From Hyparrhenia diplandra (lineage: Eukaryota; Streptophyta; Magnoliopsida; Poales; Poaceae), in the NCBI GenBank assembly GCA_015847255.1, contig JADLZK010007786.1, forward strand, positions 62,001-126,000: 64,000 bases of DNA, in the 5' to 3' direction. Positions within the stretch are counted from its first letter, which is position 1. Each line of letters starts with the position of its first letter. Made by a program: the position numbers and the translations under genes. Below are positions 32,764 to 44,014 of this stretch, piece after piece. Below the pieces are notes generated by a model that did not search any database, was not told the origin of the DNA, and worked only from the letters and a program-made list of their open reading frames with translations.

Positions 32764-33021
32764 CGGGACGAACGGACTACGATGGCGGGGACAAGCTCGA
32801 GGCAGCTGAGTGGAGAAGGCGGGGAGTCGAAGGGAGAGCGAGGTGAGTGAAAGAGTGAGCCAATGACCGGGTACAGCTCAAAGATGGTCCGGTTTATATA
32901 CGCGAAGAAGCTGCGGTGTGCGGTATCGTCCACTCAACGTAGGAAACGGTGACGAGAACGTACTGTGCACGCGCAACCAAACAGCCCTTACTGGTCTTGG
33001 GGAGCCAGGCCAGGCCAAAAA

Positions 33022-33862
33022 ACGTTCCCCGTTTGGTTCAAAGGATTTTTACAGGAAAAGTGAAGGAAAAAAAACCGGAGGAAAGGAACTGAAGAAGAGC
33101 GTTTGGAACGGAGGAAACATCAATTCCTTTCCTTTGGAATACTGTAGGTAGATACTCGATTTCACGGGAAAAAAAGAATCCACTCCGACCCCTTGTTTTT
33201 CTCTTCCTTCGCGGAAGCCCGAGGCAACTTGCGGCAACCACGGATGATTAAGCTTCGACAATGGCCGGCTCGTCCGAGTTAGGAGTATGTGGAAAATTTC
33301 TCAAATCAAATCTCTCTCTCATCAATCTCAAGTTCTCAACCATGGCTCCTCGTCGGTGCATACCTTCTCACTCCACTACGCTCAGGTTCACTGCTTTAGC
33401 TTCGCTGCTATTTGTTGCGAGCAAATCTGGAAGGATGAAGATGAGAGAGAAGAGAGAGAGAAGGATCTATGGCTGTTGACTAGATAAGAACGAGAGAGAA
33501 GAGAGAGAAGGGTCTGCCTTCAAGAAAAACGACCGGATAACAATAATTGAGAATTTTGTTGTAAAAAAATAAAGATTTGAGTTACCGCATCTGTTATGGG
33601 ACCTGGGACCCACATGCATGTCCCGTGAAAGGGGCATCGCCTTTAGTTTCTTTATCTTAATTTTTACACCTAAAATATATAATTAGTACTCATATTTGCC
33701 TAACATACTGATTCCTATTTTACAGATTCCTGTGTTCCAAACGCCCCAAATTTTATTTTCCTGTGTTTTGAATTCCTGTAGTTTTTCACTTTTCATCGTA
33801 CCTCATTCCTGTGGTTTTTCCTATTCCAGCGTTTTGAATTCCTTTGTTCCAAACAGGCCCTC
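33022..33862. mobile_element. degenerate MITE-like inverted-repeat element
   Basis: The left end (ccccgtttggttcaaagga) and inverted right end (ggcctgtttggaacaaagga) match imperfectly. The right arm carries repeated attcctgt and ttttgaattcctg strings, and the left arm has counterparts such as ggaaaagtgaaggaa. About 840 bp; the TSD was not determined. It lies upstream of the GRF gene. Confidence 0.5.
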
Positions 33863-33950
33863 AACCAAATAGCAGGGTTGGGCCAAGAATGCAAACCAAA
33901 CACTCTACATGTCTTTTGAACGGGATGCTAATAAAAATAATATACAAACA

Positions 33951-33994
33951 GCGCCCATGGCCTAATGGATAAGGCGTCTGACTTCTAATCAGGC

Positions 33995-34028
<34 letters not shown>

Positions 34029-35157
34029 ACAAAGAAACGGGGCCGGAGCCCTAAAGATTCATTGCAAAGGACAGCAATCCGCTGTCAATATGGTACAGTC
34101 ATTGTTCAGTACATGTTCCCTCAGATGTGAGATGGGACAGAGATTTTTATGAGGGGAATGATTACAAGAGATAACAGGGTAACTACAAGATTGTGATTGC
34201 TTTGAGGCCATCACCGCTAAATGATGAACCATTGAGTTTTGGTCTCTACTAATATGCTTGATCATAGCATGGAGGTCCTGACAAATTGATAGCAGAGAGG
34301 GAGTGAACTGCAGTAGCCTCCAATCTGGGCAATCCATTGTGTCTTGCTCATTGCAATACTTTGCAAGTTGCTCACTGTCCGTATTAAAACGAACATTTGA
34401 CAGAGACATCAGTTTGCATATCTCTGCCGCAGTGTGGAGAGCAGTAGCTTCAGCTTGTAGCACAGATGAGCAATTGTATCTAGTGACAGCAAAATGGAAT
34501 TTGAGGGATCTGGGTTTGTCAATAATGACAATACTCAAACCTGCTTTCCTCTGTGCGAACCTGTCATCATCTGGAGGAATAGAAGCATCAGTGTAACACA
34601 CAACATCAGCCTCTGAATGAACCAAAGGACCGAGTGTTGTGTGGAGAGAATCAATGTTTTCTTCAAATATATCATTGCTGAGGCTTGATTCAGCAATATT
34701 TGTGCAAGTGAGCACATCATTAGAAGCAGGAGAATGAGTGAGATGGCCATCAGTGTGGGTAGCGAGCATCGCTTGGGCTGCAAAATGAACTTGATTAGTA
34801 GTCCAGTGCCTGTTATTGAATCTGAGATCATTCCTTGCAATCCATATAAACCAGAGAGTAGTGAAGAAGAGATTGAAAGTGCTTTCCCTCATTGACTTAG
34901 TAATAAAGTTGGAAAGAATGTTTTGAATACCATCATTTTCATTTGGAAAACAAGAGGATTTTAGAGGGGGGCAGAAAGTAAACCAAACTGCTCTGGCAAA
35001 GTGGCATTTGAAGAAGAGATGATTATCATCCTCCAGAGTGAAGCATCTTGTGCAGTTGTAGTCAATTTTTGAACTATACTTACCAAGTCTTTCGCCAGTT
35101 GCAATGGATCTTCTGATCAGCCTCCGTATGTTGTGGGTTCGAGTCCCACTGGGCGTG
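33951..35157 (+). tRNA. tRNA-Arg(TCT), split into two halves by a LINE
   Basis: The 5' half, 33,951-33,996, holds acceptor strand gcgccca, D arm (tggcctaatggataaggc) and anticodon arm tctga-cttctaa-tcagg with anticodon TCT. The 3' half holds T arm gtggg-ttcgagt-cccac (35,133-35,149), acceptor strand tgggcgt (35,150-35,156) and discriminator G (35,157). Both halves pair correctly (acceptor with one G-T, T stem 5/5). Between them lie 1.1 kb of LINE and a decayed copy of the anticodon arm. A T run (35,165-35,168) supplies a Pol III terminator. As it stands the gene cannot give a mature tRNA. Confidence 0.85.
33997..35110 (-). mobile_element. 5'-truncated L1-type LINE inserted in the tRNA-Arg gene
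   Basis: Minus-strand element with its poly(A) as 31 T at 33,997-34,027. It contains the last ~350 codons of an L1-like ORF2 in one open frame (about 34,059-35,110): a zf-RVT zinc-binding segment (C..C...EDDNHLFFKCHFARAVW), a linker, and an RNase H domain (CYTDASIPPD, SSVLQAEATALHTA, VRFNTDSEQLAKY, HISRDQNSMVHHLAV). The intact frame suggests a fairly young insertion. It is truncated before the reverse transcriptase. Upstream the frame runs into antisense tRNA (GTRTHN...), which is not part of the LINE. Confidence 0.85.
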
Positions 35158-35164
35158 CTGTTAC

Positions 35165-35174
35165 TTTTATTTTT
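35165..35174 (+). terminator. Pol III terminator of the tRNA-Arg gene
   Basis: ttttattttt starts eight bases after the tRNA discriminator base, the usual place for a Pol III stop. Confidence 0.7.
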
Positions 35175-35606
35175 GAAATAAAAATTTCGTTTCCCATGAT
35201 TTACCGTTAGCACTCATTTTTTGCGTTGCTTATGAATTTTTTGCCATATCTTTTTCACCCCTTCTTTTTTTGCGTTGCTTATGCTTATTTTCATTTCCAC
35301 CTTTTCCTTGGTTAACTGTGTTGCCATATGTTTTTTCACCCCTTCTTTTTCCCAAAACCGTGTTTCTGACATCTATCAGACATTATATCTTTTTCACCCC
35401 TTCTTTTTTTTTTTCCAAAACCGTGTTTCTGACATCTATCAGACATTATAATAAAATGAGAAGATTATGACAGAATACAGCAGAATATATCAAGCATAAT
35501 GAGAAATCAGCATCGACACATACAGAAACAGTAATAACACTGGAATTTTTTATGCCTGAATTTTCTACAGTTCATTTAAGATATTGATAATATAAATAGG
35601 TCTTAC

Positions 35607-38600
35607 CTTTTTTTGGAACAAAATCTAAATACGCTCTACAGACAGCAGGTTTTTCTGCAAAAATCTATAAAATGAAAGGATATATGGCATTAACAAGTTG
35701 GAAGAAGTATATCTTCAAGACTTTACATATCAATTCATTGCAAAATTCAGATATACAATCATGGAATTCAGCGCTTGATTCCGTGAATAATATATGCCTT
35801 AGGTATATGGAGTATTCAAGCGCAGGTATGATACAAGCAAGGAAGATGGACTTTGCAGCTATGGACAAATCCTAATCTGACTGGATAGGGTGGAAGCATA
35901 ATTTTTCAGTGTTCCTGCTCAATAGTTACCTTTGACCACATCAAATTAAAATGCACAAATGGAAACTATATTTTCAAGATATAAAGATAGCTTAGGCTCT
36001 GTTTGGTAGGGCCCCTCCCCATCTCCTGCTCTGGCTCCATCTACTTCCCTACCAAAAGGGTTAGGAGGAGCCATTTTACAATGTTCAAAGGAGCAGCCCT
36101 GCCAAACACCCCCTTAGGTATAGGGCTTGCTACGCATTCATATAAAGATTAAAAATCTTTGAAAGCCTTTTACTAACCAAAATGTTCAGAAACTCCAAAA
36201 CTCACAAAATGACGTATTTTTCATTTTACAGCATAGTATAGAACAATTGAGGAAATAGAAAAATTGTTGCTACCAAGCAGTATATAGGTATTAGTTCATG
36301 ATAAAGAAGCAGAGTGGAAATGCGGACCTGATATATCATCTCAGGTGTGATCTGGAAAGTAACTTTGTTTGTCTGAAATGCTCAACATAGAAATAATAAA
36401 AATGGTTAACTACCATCAACCATCAGCAAATTCAGTGTATTAGAATCTATAGCTACAACAATAGTATTTCAGTGACATACCCGACCATCAGTTATTAGCT
36501 TAATATCTACTAGTGCATTCTTGAAACCTGTCCTTTGTTTTGATCTTTTATTTGCTTCATCATCAAGTAGATTCTGCAAAGATCATAAGGAAATAATGGA
36601 AGAAGTGAAGAAACATAGAGTGTGCCGCTAATCAAGTAACATTATACAAGATAAGTGAGATTTACCTTTCTTGTTGCCCAAAATTCAGATTCTTGCAGAA
36701 TATTTCCAAGAACGAACTTCTTATGTAATTTCTGCAATTCGCTGCAAAGTGAAATATTAATCAAGGAAAACTTTGTGCTTCATTTTAATCCTTTTGGTGT
36801 AACACTATACCAGTCATTCCCACTATGGCATCCATAGTTCCATACTACCACAGCCAGCTTTCTGATATGACACCATTTGCAACAAAACTCACCAAAATGA
36901 ATATAATTGAGACTGGTAAAAGGTAACGCTCTAAAACTTTCTTTATCTACAAGAGCATAGCGAAAACCAAATCTATGTTTCACAAGAAGAAAATCTTAAA
37001 GATCACTAATCAACCAAACATCTGAAATCTCAAAGAACGTAAATGAGCTCAACAAATTCTAGCAGATTAAATTTGTGCCATAATAGTGAACTATCATCAG
37101 AACTTCATATTTCTGTGACTAAAAGAAATAGTCTGGATATATCAAATAATCACATTACCTGTCTTCTCGCAACAGTTTCACCCGTCTCTCTACTTCAGCA
37201 GCACTGAGTTGTTCCAGAGCAGCAGAAGCAACTGAGTTTTAGGAGCCACAGTTGGTCTAGGAGGCACTATCCCTTGATGTTTGCCTAAAATCCTAGCTGC
37301 GAGTAGGATGTATTAAGTTAGGGATGCATCTTATTGGGTAATAGATGCACGAAAATAGCTTTCATGTGAGTCAGTGCCATATCGAACTTAGCAAAACAAA
37401 TAACCCTTAATCCAGAATTCTATTATATTCCTTATAAAATTGTCACTGTTATGTTATATGTGGCGATCTATCTTATCTTATCTAAGTACTACAGGTTACT
37501 TTCATTACATGCCTACATTAGATATCTTAAAAAGAAAACTTTAACTGTTCTGTTGCCATCGACTAATAACTACAAAATGAACATTACCTACAAAATCTCG
37601 ACAAAGGTCACGGTTACCAACATTGTCAAACTCAAATATGTAGCCTCCAGCCTGAGAAAAAAAAAAAAATATATGCATCTCATACTAGTAACATTGAAAA
37701 CAACTAGAAATAAGGCAGAGAAAATGCTATAGATTGCTCAAACCTTGTCTTCTTTTGAAAGGTTCAATAATGCTGCTTTGTTACCCTCTACTTTGTTGAA
37801 CTTGTGACCTGGAGCACAGGCAACAAATCAAACTGTTTTGGTATGCATGAAACTCTATCACAGCTTAAATTGTTGTCTTGAGTCTAGTGATAATTTATTT
37901 AAGGTTAAATAGTATAAAATGACCCTGCAGTCAGATATGTTATACGTATTCCATAGTTTATTAGGTATACATAACAAGCTTTTCCGCCAAATCACCAGCA
38001 TAACAACAAAACTTCCATGGAGGAAAGGAAGTGCATACCTTTGATGGTTCGGAAATCAACATTGAACTTCATTGCCGACCGTGGATCATTAGGGGTGAAG
38101 GTGAACCTATCATCGTTCTGTAATTAGAAGGACAACAAACCGATCATATCAGTGTATTGCTGAGCAAGGAAACGAAGCCAGACGCAAATGCAATTGGTAC
38201 TAAAATTGAACAGCAAACTAACGGTGACCATCCATACATGAAAAAAAAAAAAAATGCTCAAATTAGCTTGGCTCATCCCTCCGCATCCGAACCTCCAGGA
38301 TGCGGAGGGCAACCCACAAGCCTACCCCTGCCCCGTGGCTCGGATTTGCTACCGCTGACGAGCATAAAACCGCGCTCGCGTCCACCTCCACCGATCCAAT
38401 CAGCCAGCGGCTGGTCTCCACCGGTCCCTCGACTCAATTTGCCGCGCTCCCCATAAATCGCCAACCAAAACCCTCGCCCGCAACAGCGGCGCACCCCTGC
38501 TAGCGAGCCGTGCCGCGCCGCCGGGTGGAGTGGGAGGGCAGGGAGAAACCGCGCAGTGTGGGAGGGAAGGGTAGGGGAGAGGGTGGCACGTACCATGCGG

Positions 38601-38668
38601 AGGATGCCCGGGGTACCGGAGTCCTTGATCGTGGTCTTCGTGGTCTTGTACTTGGCACCGATCGTCAT
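35607..38668 (-). pseudogene. TFB1: TFIIH core subunit p62/TFB1, 5' half of the gene only
   Basis: Nine exons with clean GT-AG borders: 38594-38668 (MTIGAKYKTTKTTIKDSGTP), 38039-38117 (FTFTPNDPRSAMKFNVDF), 37744-37808 (GHKFNKVEGNKAALLNLS), 37588-37651 (GGYIFEFDNVGNRDLCRDFV), 37159-37296 (ARILGKHQGIVPPRPTVAP), 36666-36741 (ELQKLHKKFVLGNILQESEF), 36481-36573 (NLLDDEANKRSKQRTGFKNA), 36328-36372 (TNKVTFQITPEMIYQ), 35607-35664 (IFAEKPAVCRAYLDFVPKK). These are the PH-like N-terminal domain and first BSD domain of the p62 subunit of TFIIH (transcription initiation and nucleotide excision repair). Phase counting shows one missing base in exon 5 (about 37,228-37,236), which puts a stop a few codons later. 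No exons follow toward 35.2 kb, so the second BSD and C-terminal domains are absent. A Tourist MITE lies in the last intron. Confidence 0.8.
35995..36113. mobile_element. Tourist-like MITE, 119 bp, TSD TTA
   Basis: Ends ggctctgtttggtagggc and, inverted, gggggtgtttggcagggc, flanked by tta at 35,992-35,994 and 36,114-36,116. It sits in the last remaining intron of the TFB1 copy. Confidence 0.85.
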
Positions 38669-38679
38669 GGACCCCCATT

Positions 38680-40385
38680 GCCGCAACCGCCGCCGCCGCG
38701 GTGGCTCGCCTCGCCTGTCGGGAGTCTGTCTCGCTCGCCAGCGTCGGAGCAAAGCTGATCGTCATGAACAGCAGCATATGCTCATCACAAATTCACAGCA
38801 AATATAAAATCGTCCACCAAATCAATTCATGGAGAGGGAAATCGAAGGTACCTGCTGCAGTGCCACGCGCGGTGGCCTGGAGCCCGACGCGCGGCGGCCC
38901 GGAGGCCCCCTCCAGGCGCACGCCCTCCACAGTAGGCGCCCGACCTCGGTCATGGGCGGACCTCCAGGCGCGCCATGGGGAAGGAGGACGAGGGAGGGAG
39001 GAGAGCGGCCAAGGGCGGGCTGGCCACGCGCGTCCTGCCCGGGGGCGGAGTTGAACGCCGGGCGGAGTTGGGCGGCCACCAAGGAGAAGAAACCCAAGGC
39101 CCAGTGCGAGCCAATCGCATTAGGAGGCCCAATATGCGTCTGACTGGAAGTGAATGGGAGTAAACGTGCCTGCGTGGTTGGGCAGAGTCCCCTTGTAACG
39201 CCTATATGAGGCCGTGAGAGATGGAGAGAGAGGAGGATTGAGAAATTTGTAACAAACTCCTGAACTCGTTAATTATTCATTGTTCCTCGCCTAGCTGCCT
39301 ATTTGCTATGATGTTCGTCTAAATCCCATCCCTACTTCTCCAATTACCTGCCTATTGCTAACACGGTGCTTCGTCGGGGGTGCTCGTTTTTTTTTCACGT
39401 GAGCGGCGTCCAGCTGACCGGGGGCGTAGTGAGCGTCGAGTCGCGAGAGTTGGAGCGACGAGATGATAGGATTAGTGCAAAATGATAGGATGGTAAAGTG
39501 TTTGAGGCGGTCCCACATTTCAGATCTCCAAGTTCGTTAACTTTTAACAGATCTCTATAATAGAATTTACGCACCAAAAGCGGGCTAGTGGATAGGGCCA
39601 CGCGTCGCCCGCTAGCCCGCTAGCCGTCGGATCAAGCTAACTGCGATGTGAACCGTCAAATCTTGGATCAAGTCGGATCTCTACCCGTTTACTCGTTTCG
39701 CCGTGGACCCGAACTTTCGAACGCCCGCCCCACGCACACGCACGCCGTGGAACAGCCGCATCCCGTGTCGACGAGCCGGTGACCAAAGGGCCTCACCCGC
39801 CATAGTCTAGGGACGGACGGCGGCGGCGTGGTGTGAGCGCAGCCGAGATGGAGGGCGGGCCGCGAATGGCGACATCGTCGGCGTGATCCGCCCGAGGCAG
39901 CGGCAGCGCCTAAGCGGTGTGGCCGTGGGCGGACGGAGCTTACCGCCCTTGGCGCTACCAAGGCGGGATGGCGCAGGTGGCGTGGCCGGGGACGGGTGAA
40001 CTGCAACGGGAGGAAAGGACACGGTCGGCGGCGCTGCGGACAACGGCAGGAGGTAGTGCCGTGGGCCCGGCGGGTAATACCCACGGCCACACCCCTGCTA
40101 TTGCCAGCGTTTGCTCGACCGTGCCGGGCGGCGGGCTGCCTTCGTGGTGCTGCTCTCTTGCTCCGAGGTATGCAATAGCATGCAGGGGGCGTCCTTGGGC
40201 CCGTGCGGGCTGTGCGACCCGAACAGGGCCTCCAAAAGTCATGGGCCTCAAGATTTACTAAGTGTACTAAACATATATACTAAATATTGACTTTGTTTTA
40301 ATTAGAAAATAAATCAAAAGTGGTATTCTATGGCCCAAAACACGGCCTTCTAAGCATGAGTGCATGACTCACGCTGGCCATACTA
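38680..40385. other. GC-rich intergenic DNA, no gene recognised
   Basis: Several long GC-rich frames overlap on both strands (38,829-39,143; 39,689-40,250) with no family motif. Around 39,180-39,360 a block with tatatgagg and a following caattacctgcctattgctaac looks like part of a copia-type LTR, but I could not define its ends. Confidence 0.3.
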
Positions 40386-40389
40386 TAAA

Positions 40390-40440
40390 TTGGGATACTA
40401 ATTCGTTTATCAAAAAAAAAAAAATTGGGATACTAATTCG
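40390..40440 (+). mobile_element. almost bodiless retroposon insertion between 16-bp TSDs
   Basis: ttgggatactaattcg occurs at 40,390-40,405 and again at 40,425-40,440, exactly identical. Between the copies lies only tttatc plus about 13 A. The tail tttatc-A(n) equals that of the retroposon ending at 7118. This is a target-primed insertion that was aborted after copying about six bases of body. Confidence 0.8.
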
Positions 40441-40536
40441 TAGTTGGAACTAGGTGATTCTAGTGAGCCGAGAGCCCCTGGTTGGCCATTCTAGTTTTCT
40501 CCTACCCCTTCTCCTTCGTCACTTTAGACGGACGCC

Positions 40537-40936
40537 CTATTCCTCGCCTGGTTGAAATTCTAATTTTATTGGAGCGACATGAGAGTTTTCATAATGCAAC
40601 CATTGCATATAGAATTCTATTGGCAATTCCAGTGGCGGTTGCATAGGTATTAGGCCTCCACTTAGTGTTTCGAACAGGGCCTCATATTTTCCCGGGACGC
40701 CGCTGATAGCATGCACTCCACCTATTTGCACAAATGCCTGTGGGAGATGGAAATCAATTTTGGCAGACATCTCCCTGTATTATTGCGCGATGTAGGAAGT
40801 GCATACTGTGTATCCATGCTAATTGTAGCTGTAGTGAGTGGTGAGTGATTAGCACATGAGAAGTATATAGCTGAACATACCAGTCAAGCAACAGAGCAGA
40901 ATTAGTTGATTCGGTAACACTATCCATGTTCATCAT
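40537..40936 (-). other. two adjacent short ORFs, unknown
   Basis: Frames of 77 codons (40,537-40,770, containing FHLPQAFVQIGGVHAISGVP) and 60 codons (40,754-40,936) overlap slightly. The composition looks protein-like, but I recognise no domain and see no clear splice sites. It may be a decayed exon. Confidence 0.25.
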
Positions 40937-40939
40937 GAT

Positions 40940-42640
40940 TTATACTCTTCCATATTGATTGAATAGAAGCATATCAGCGTGCCTTCTGGAATACATAACC
41001 AGATTTATTATCTGTTGTTGATTCACAATTCGTTGACAATAATCTTCAGATGAGCTGTGATGCCCAAAACAAAATTGTATAGAAATAATTGATATCATAT
41101 TTTAGAAGAATCATTAGTGCCAGACAGACACATTACACAAGCACAGAAGAGCACCTGTGTCATTCCAAGAGGGGAACCTAAAACTGATGTCACCAGAAAT
41201 ATTTTCCTCAATAAAACTTCCTTCAAAAATGAATTACACACGCCCTACACATTCCACAATAAATCCAGAGCTTATTTGTGCTGAAATTTATCAGAAGATA
41301 GCATATGAAGATTTCACAGCAACTAAGCAAAACATGGCAGTCTGATTGCGGTTACCATGTTGCTTGCCAATGGAATACAAACAAGGTGGTAGGAATTGCT
41401 TTACTCGATTCTTGATCTGCATGATATGCTGCTTAGAAGCTCTTCATGGGATTCTCAAAGTCCGTTGTCACTACAAGATCGTTCATGACTTTCACCCATG
41501 ATCTCTTGCTAATGAATAACAGTCTTATCCTGTTTCCACAAGCCTGCCTCATTTAAGAGAGTAAATAAAACAGAGCCATGTGGGAGTGGCTCGGTACAAC
41601 TTCAAATTTTCAATGTAAAAACTGATATTAGTCTCAGTATAATCCATGTTTCGCAAGCTTCAACACTTATGTTTCTCGATCACAAACTGAACTAAATGTT
41701 TGCATCTTGCAATTTGTATATGCAATCAGAAATTTTTGATTATAACATAATTGCTCGATCCTCTTGTATACATTTATCTGAATATTCAACTTTGCATGGA
41801 AGAGCTAACATAAAGCCAGCTGCATTACCAAGCTCCAGTCACAATTCGCTCCAGATCTACCCAATCAACGCTGATCCGCATGATCATATACTTTCTTTTT
41901 TCCTGTACTTTAGTTACATATTGATTTAATCCTTCTAAAAAAGTTAATTTTATAGTTCAGTTTCGTCAAGAGATCCAATCAAATGCAAATATAAAAAATG
42001 ATTTGATATCTAAGCTTGTAAGTAATTAGTTTTCCTAATAGTTTGGGGACAAATCCTGAACAAAGCCCAATGCCTTTCAACTTGATCTGTACTTACAAAT
42101 TTACCTAGAGAATAGAATCAATTTGGTCCTCTAATTATACGATCTGAGTTAAAAACAAACCACAAATTCAGTTGTATAAGAGATTTACGTGAGCCTCTAC
42201 TACATTTCACCAAGATTATTTCTGAAGTATGGTTCACAGATCAAATAGTGTCGGTGCAAGCTCAAAGTAAATTCGATCGTTTATGACTTCTCTTAACTTG
42301 TTATTAATCGATCTTGCCATTGCTAGAAGTATGCTAAGTACACGAACTACATTGCATATTTTAGCATAATTCTTGCGTTACATCAGCAGACACATATTTT
42401 GAGCTCATGTGCCAAGACAAATCAAAGCAGGGCCCTCTACCGATACAGGGTCAACAAAGATATAGAGACATCCACTGGCGATTTACTCCAGCAAAGGGCG
42501 CAGCAAAGCTGCGCCTGTTTTCTAGTGATGGATGGAATGACACACAAGTGAAAGTAAAAATATGTGATGGCATGCAGCTCCAAATCGAGTTTCTAGTGGC
42601 ATACAGTTTCCCTCAAGCTTTCATAATGGTATATGGTTAA
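40940..42640. other. intergenic, nothing recognised
   Basis: AT-rich DNA with only short frames and no paired repeat ends that I could find. Confidence 0.35.
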
Positions 42641-43396
42641 AGCACTCTGCCTACAAGTAGAAGCATGCTGCAGCAGGCTAGTGTGATTTCGGCGCGATGG
42701 GCTGCTCCATGGGCCGGAGATTCGGTCCATGATGGCCTATTTAACGAAGGAGAAGCAGGCGTCTTCCATTCGGTCTCCAATGCTCTGATGCTCTCTGTCT
42801 CTTCCACCATCGTCTTCCTCTGTTCCTCGATCATCTCATGTGGCCGCAGTCGCATCTGCCGCATCTTGTCGGACTCCGGCATTTATCGATTGGAGACCGA
42901 GACGGAGAGGGGGATATCGGGATGAAGAAGGAAGAGCTGGACTACGTGCTGGTGTCGCTGGGGCTGGCGGTGATGGCTGGGTACCACGCGTGGCTTCTCC
43001 TCCGCGTCTACCAGCACCCGGCGACCACCGTCATCAGCGTCAACGCCATTTACCGCCGCATCTAGGTTCGTCACGTCATGGAGATGGGCAGGATCCATTT
43101 TCTTCTCCATGCCCCATCATATCATGCACTCTTAAACTTTGGACCATGCATGCACCCATGCACAGTCCCACATGATCCATCCCATTTTTCTGACAGCATT
43201 TGTGAACCCTCTGTTTTATGATTGTCAACAATTAACCAAACGAACAAAAAACAAATTTTCAAGCCAAGAAGTGACAAAGCGGGGCAGAAATCCCAGTGTT
43301 TTACATCCTTGGGCTGCATTTGCAGGAGCCATCGGGGAAGCATGCGGTGCTGGCGGTGCAGACGACCCGCAACAACATCATGGCATCGACACTGCA
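42640..43396 (+). pseudogene. DUF599 membrane protein, 5' part, copy 1
   Basis: ATG at 42,922 opens MKKEELDYVLVSLGLAVMAG, then YHAWLLLRV..HPATTVISVNAIYRRI, the start of plant DUF599 proteins (four-TM membrane proteins of unknown function). The codon after RRI is TAG (43,063-43,065) where the family has Trp (RRIWVRHVME), and the downstream sequence still reads VRHVME. A second exon begins after tgcag at 43,326 with EPSGKHAVLAVQTTRNNIM and AS, then breaks at about 43,396 where a copy of the TFB1 5' region starts. Truncated and carrying a nonsense codon. Confidence 0.7.
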
Positions 43397-43990
43397 TTTG
43401 CAAATGGTACTAAAATTGAATGGCAAACTAATGGTGACCGTCCATACATTAAAAAATGCTCAAATTATTTTGGCTCATCCTCCCACATCCGAACCTCCAC
43501 ATGAGGAGGGCAACCCACAAAGCTACCCCTACCCCAGTGGCTCGGATTTGCTACCGCTGATGAGCACAAACCCGTGCGCGCCTCCGCCTCCACCGAGCCA
43601 AACAGCTAGTAGCTAGTCTCTCCACCGGTCCCTGACTCAATTTGCCACGCACCCCAGAAAGACCAAAACCCTCGCCCGCAACAGCGGCACACCCCAAAGC
43701 CTACTAGCGAACCGTGCGCACACACACACCGGGAGGAGAGGGAGAGGGAGGGGAGGGAGAGCCGCACGAGTGGGGGAGGGGGAGCGGAGGGGGGGGGAGG
43801 GTGGCACGCACCATGCGGAGGATGCCCAGGGTGCCGGGGTCATGATCATGGTCTTGTACTTGGCACCGATCATCATGGACCCCATCGCCGCAGCCGCCGC
43901 CGCCGCCGCCGCGGTGGCTCACCTCACCTCGCCTCTCGAGAGAGTCTGTCTCGCCGGCATCGGAGCAAAGTCGAAGGTGCGGGAAAAAGG
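43390..43990 (-). pseudogene. partial duplicate of TFB1 promoter/exon 1
   Basis: Runs parallel to 38,184-38,760. Both contain ggtactaaaattgaa, a stretch near gctcggatttgctaccgctga, and the exon 1 start. Here exon 1 (about 43,801-43,877, minus) reads MMIGAKYKTMIM and then loses frame because bases between the KT and GTP codons are deleted. The donor context is changed to atg|gtgcgtg. There are no further TFB1 exons. Confidence 0.75.
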
Positions 43991-44014
43991 CTTACTAGGC
44001 AGCAAGCCCTACAA

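Noticed and set aside
34059..35213. 384-codon ORF as a host gene
   Set aside because: It is LINE ORF2 (zf-RVT and RNase H), and its upstream end is antisense tRNA sequence.
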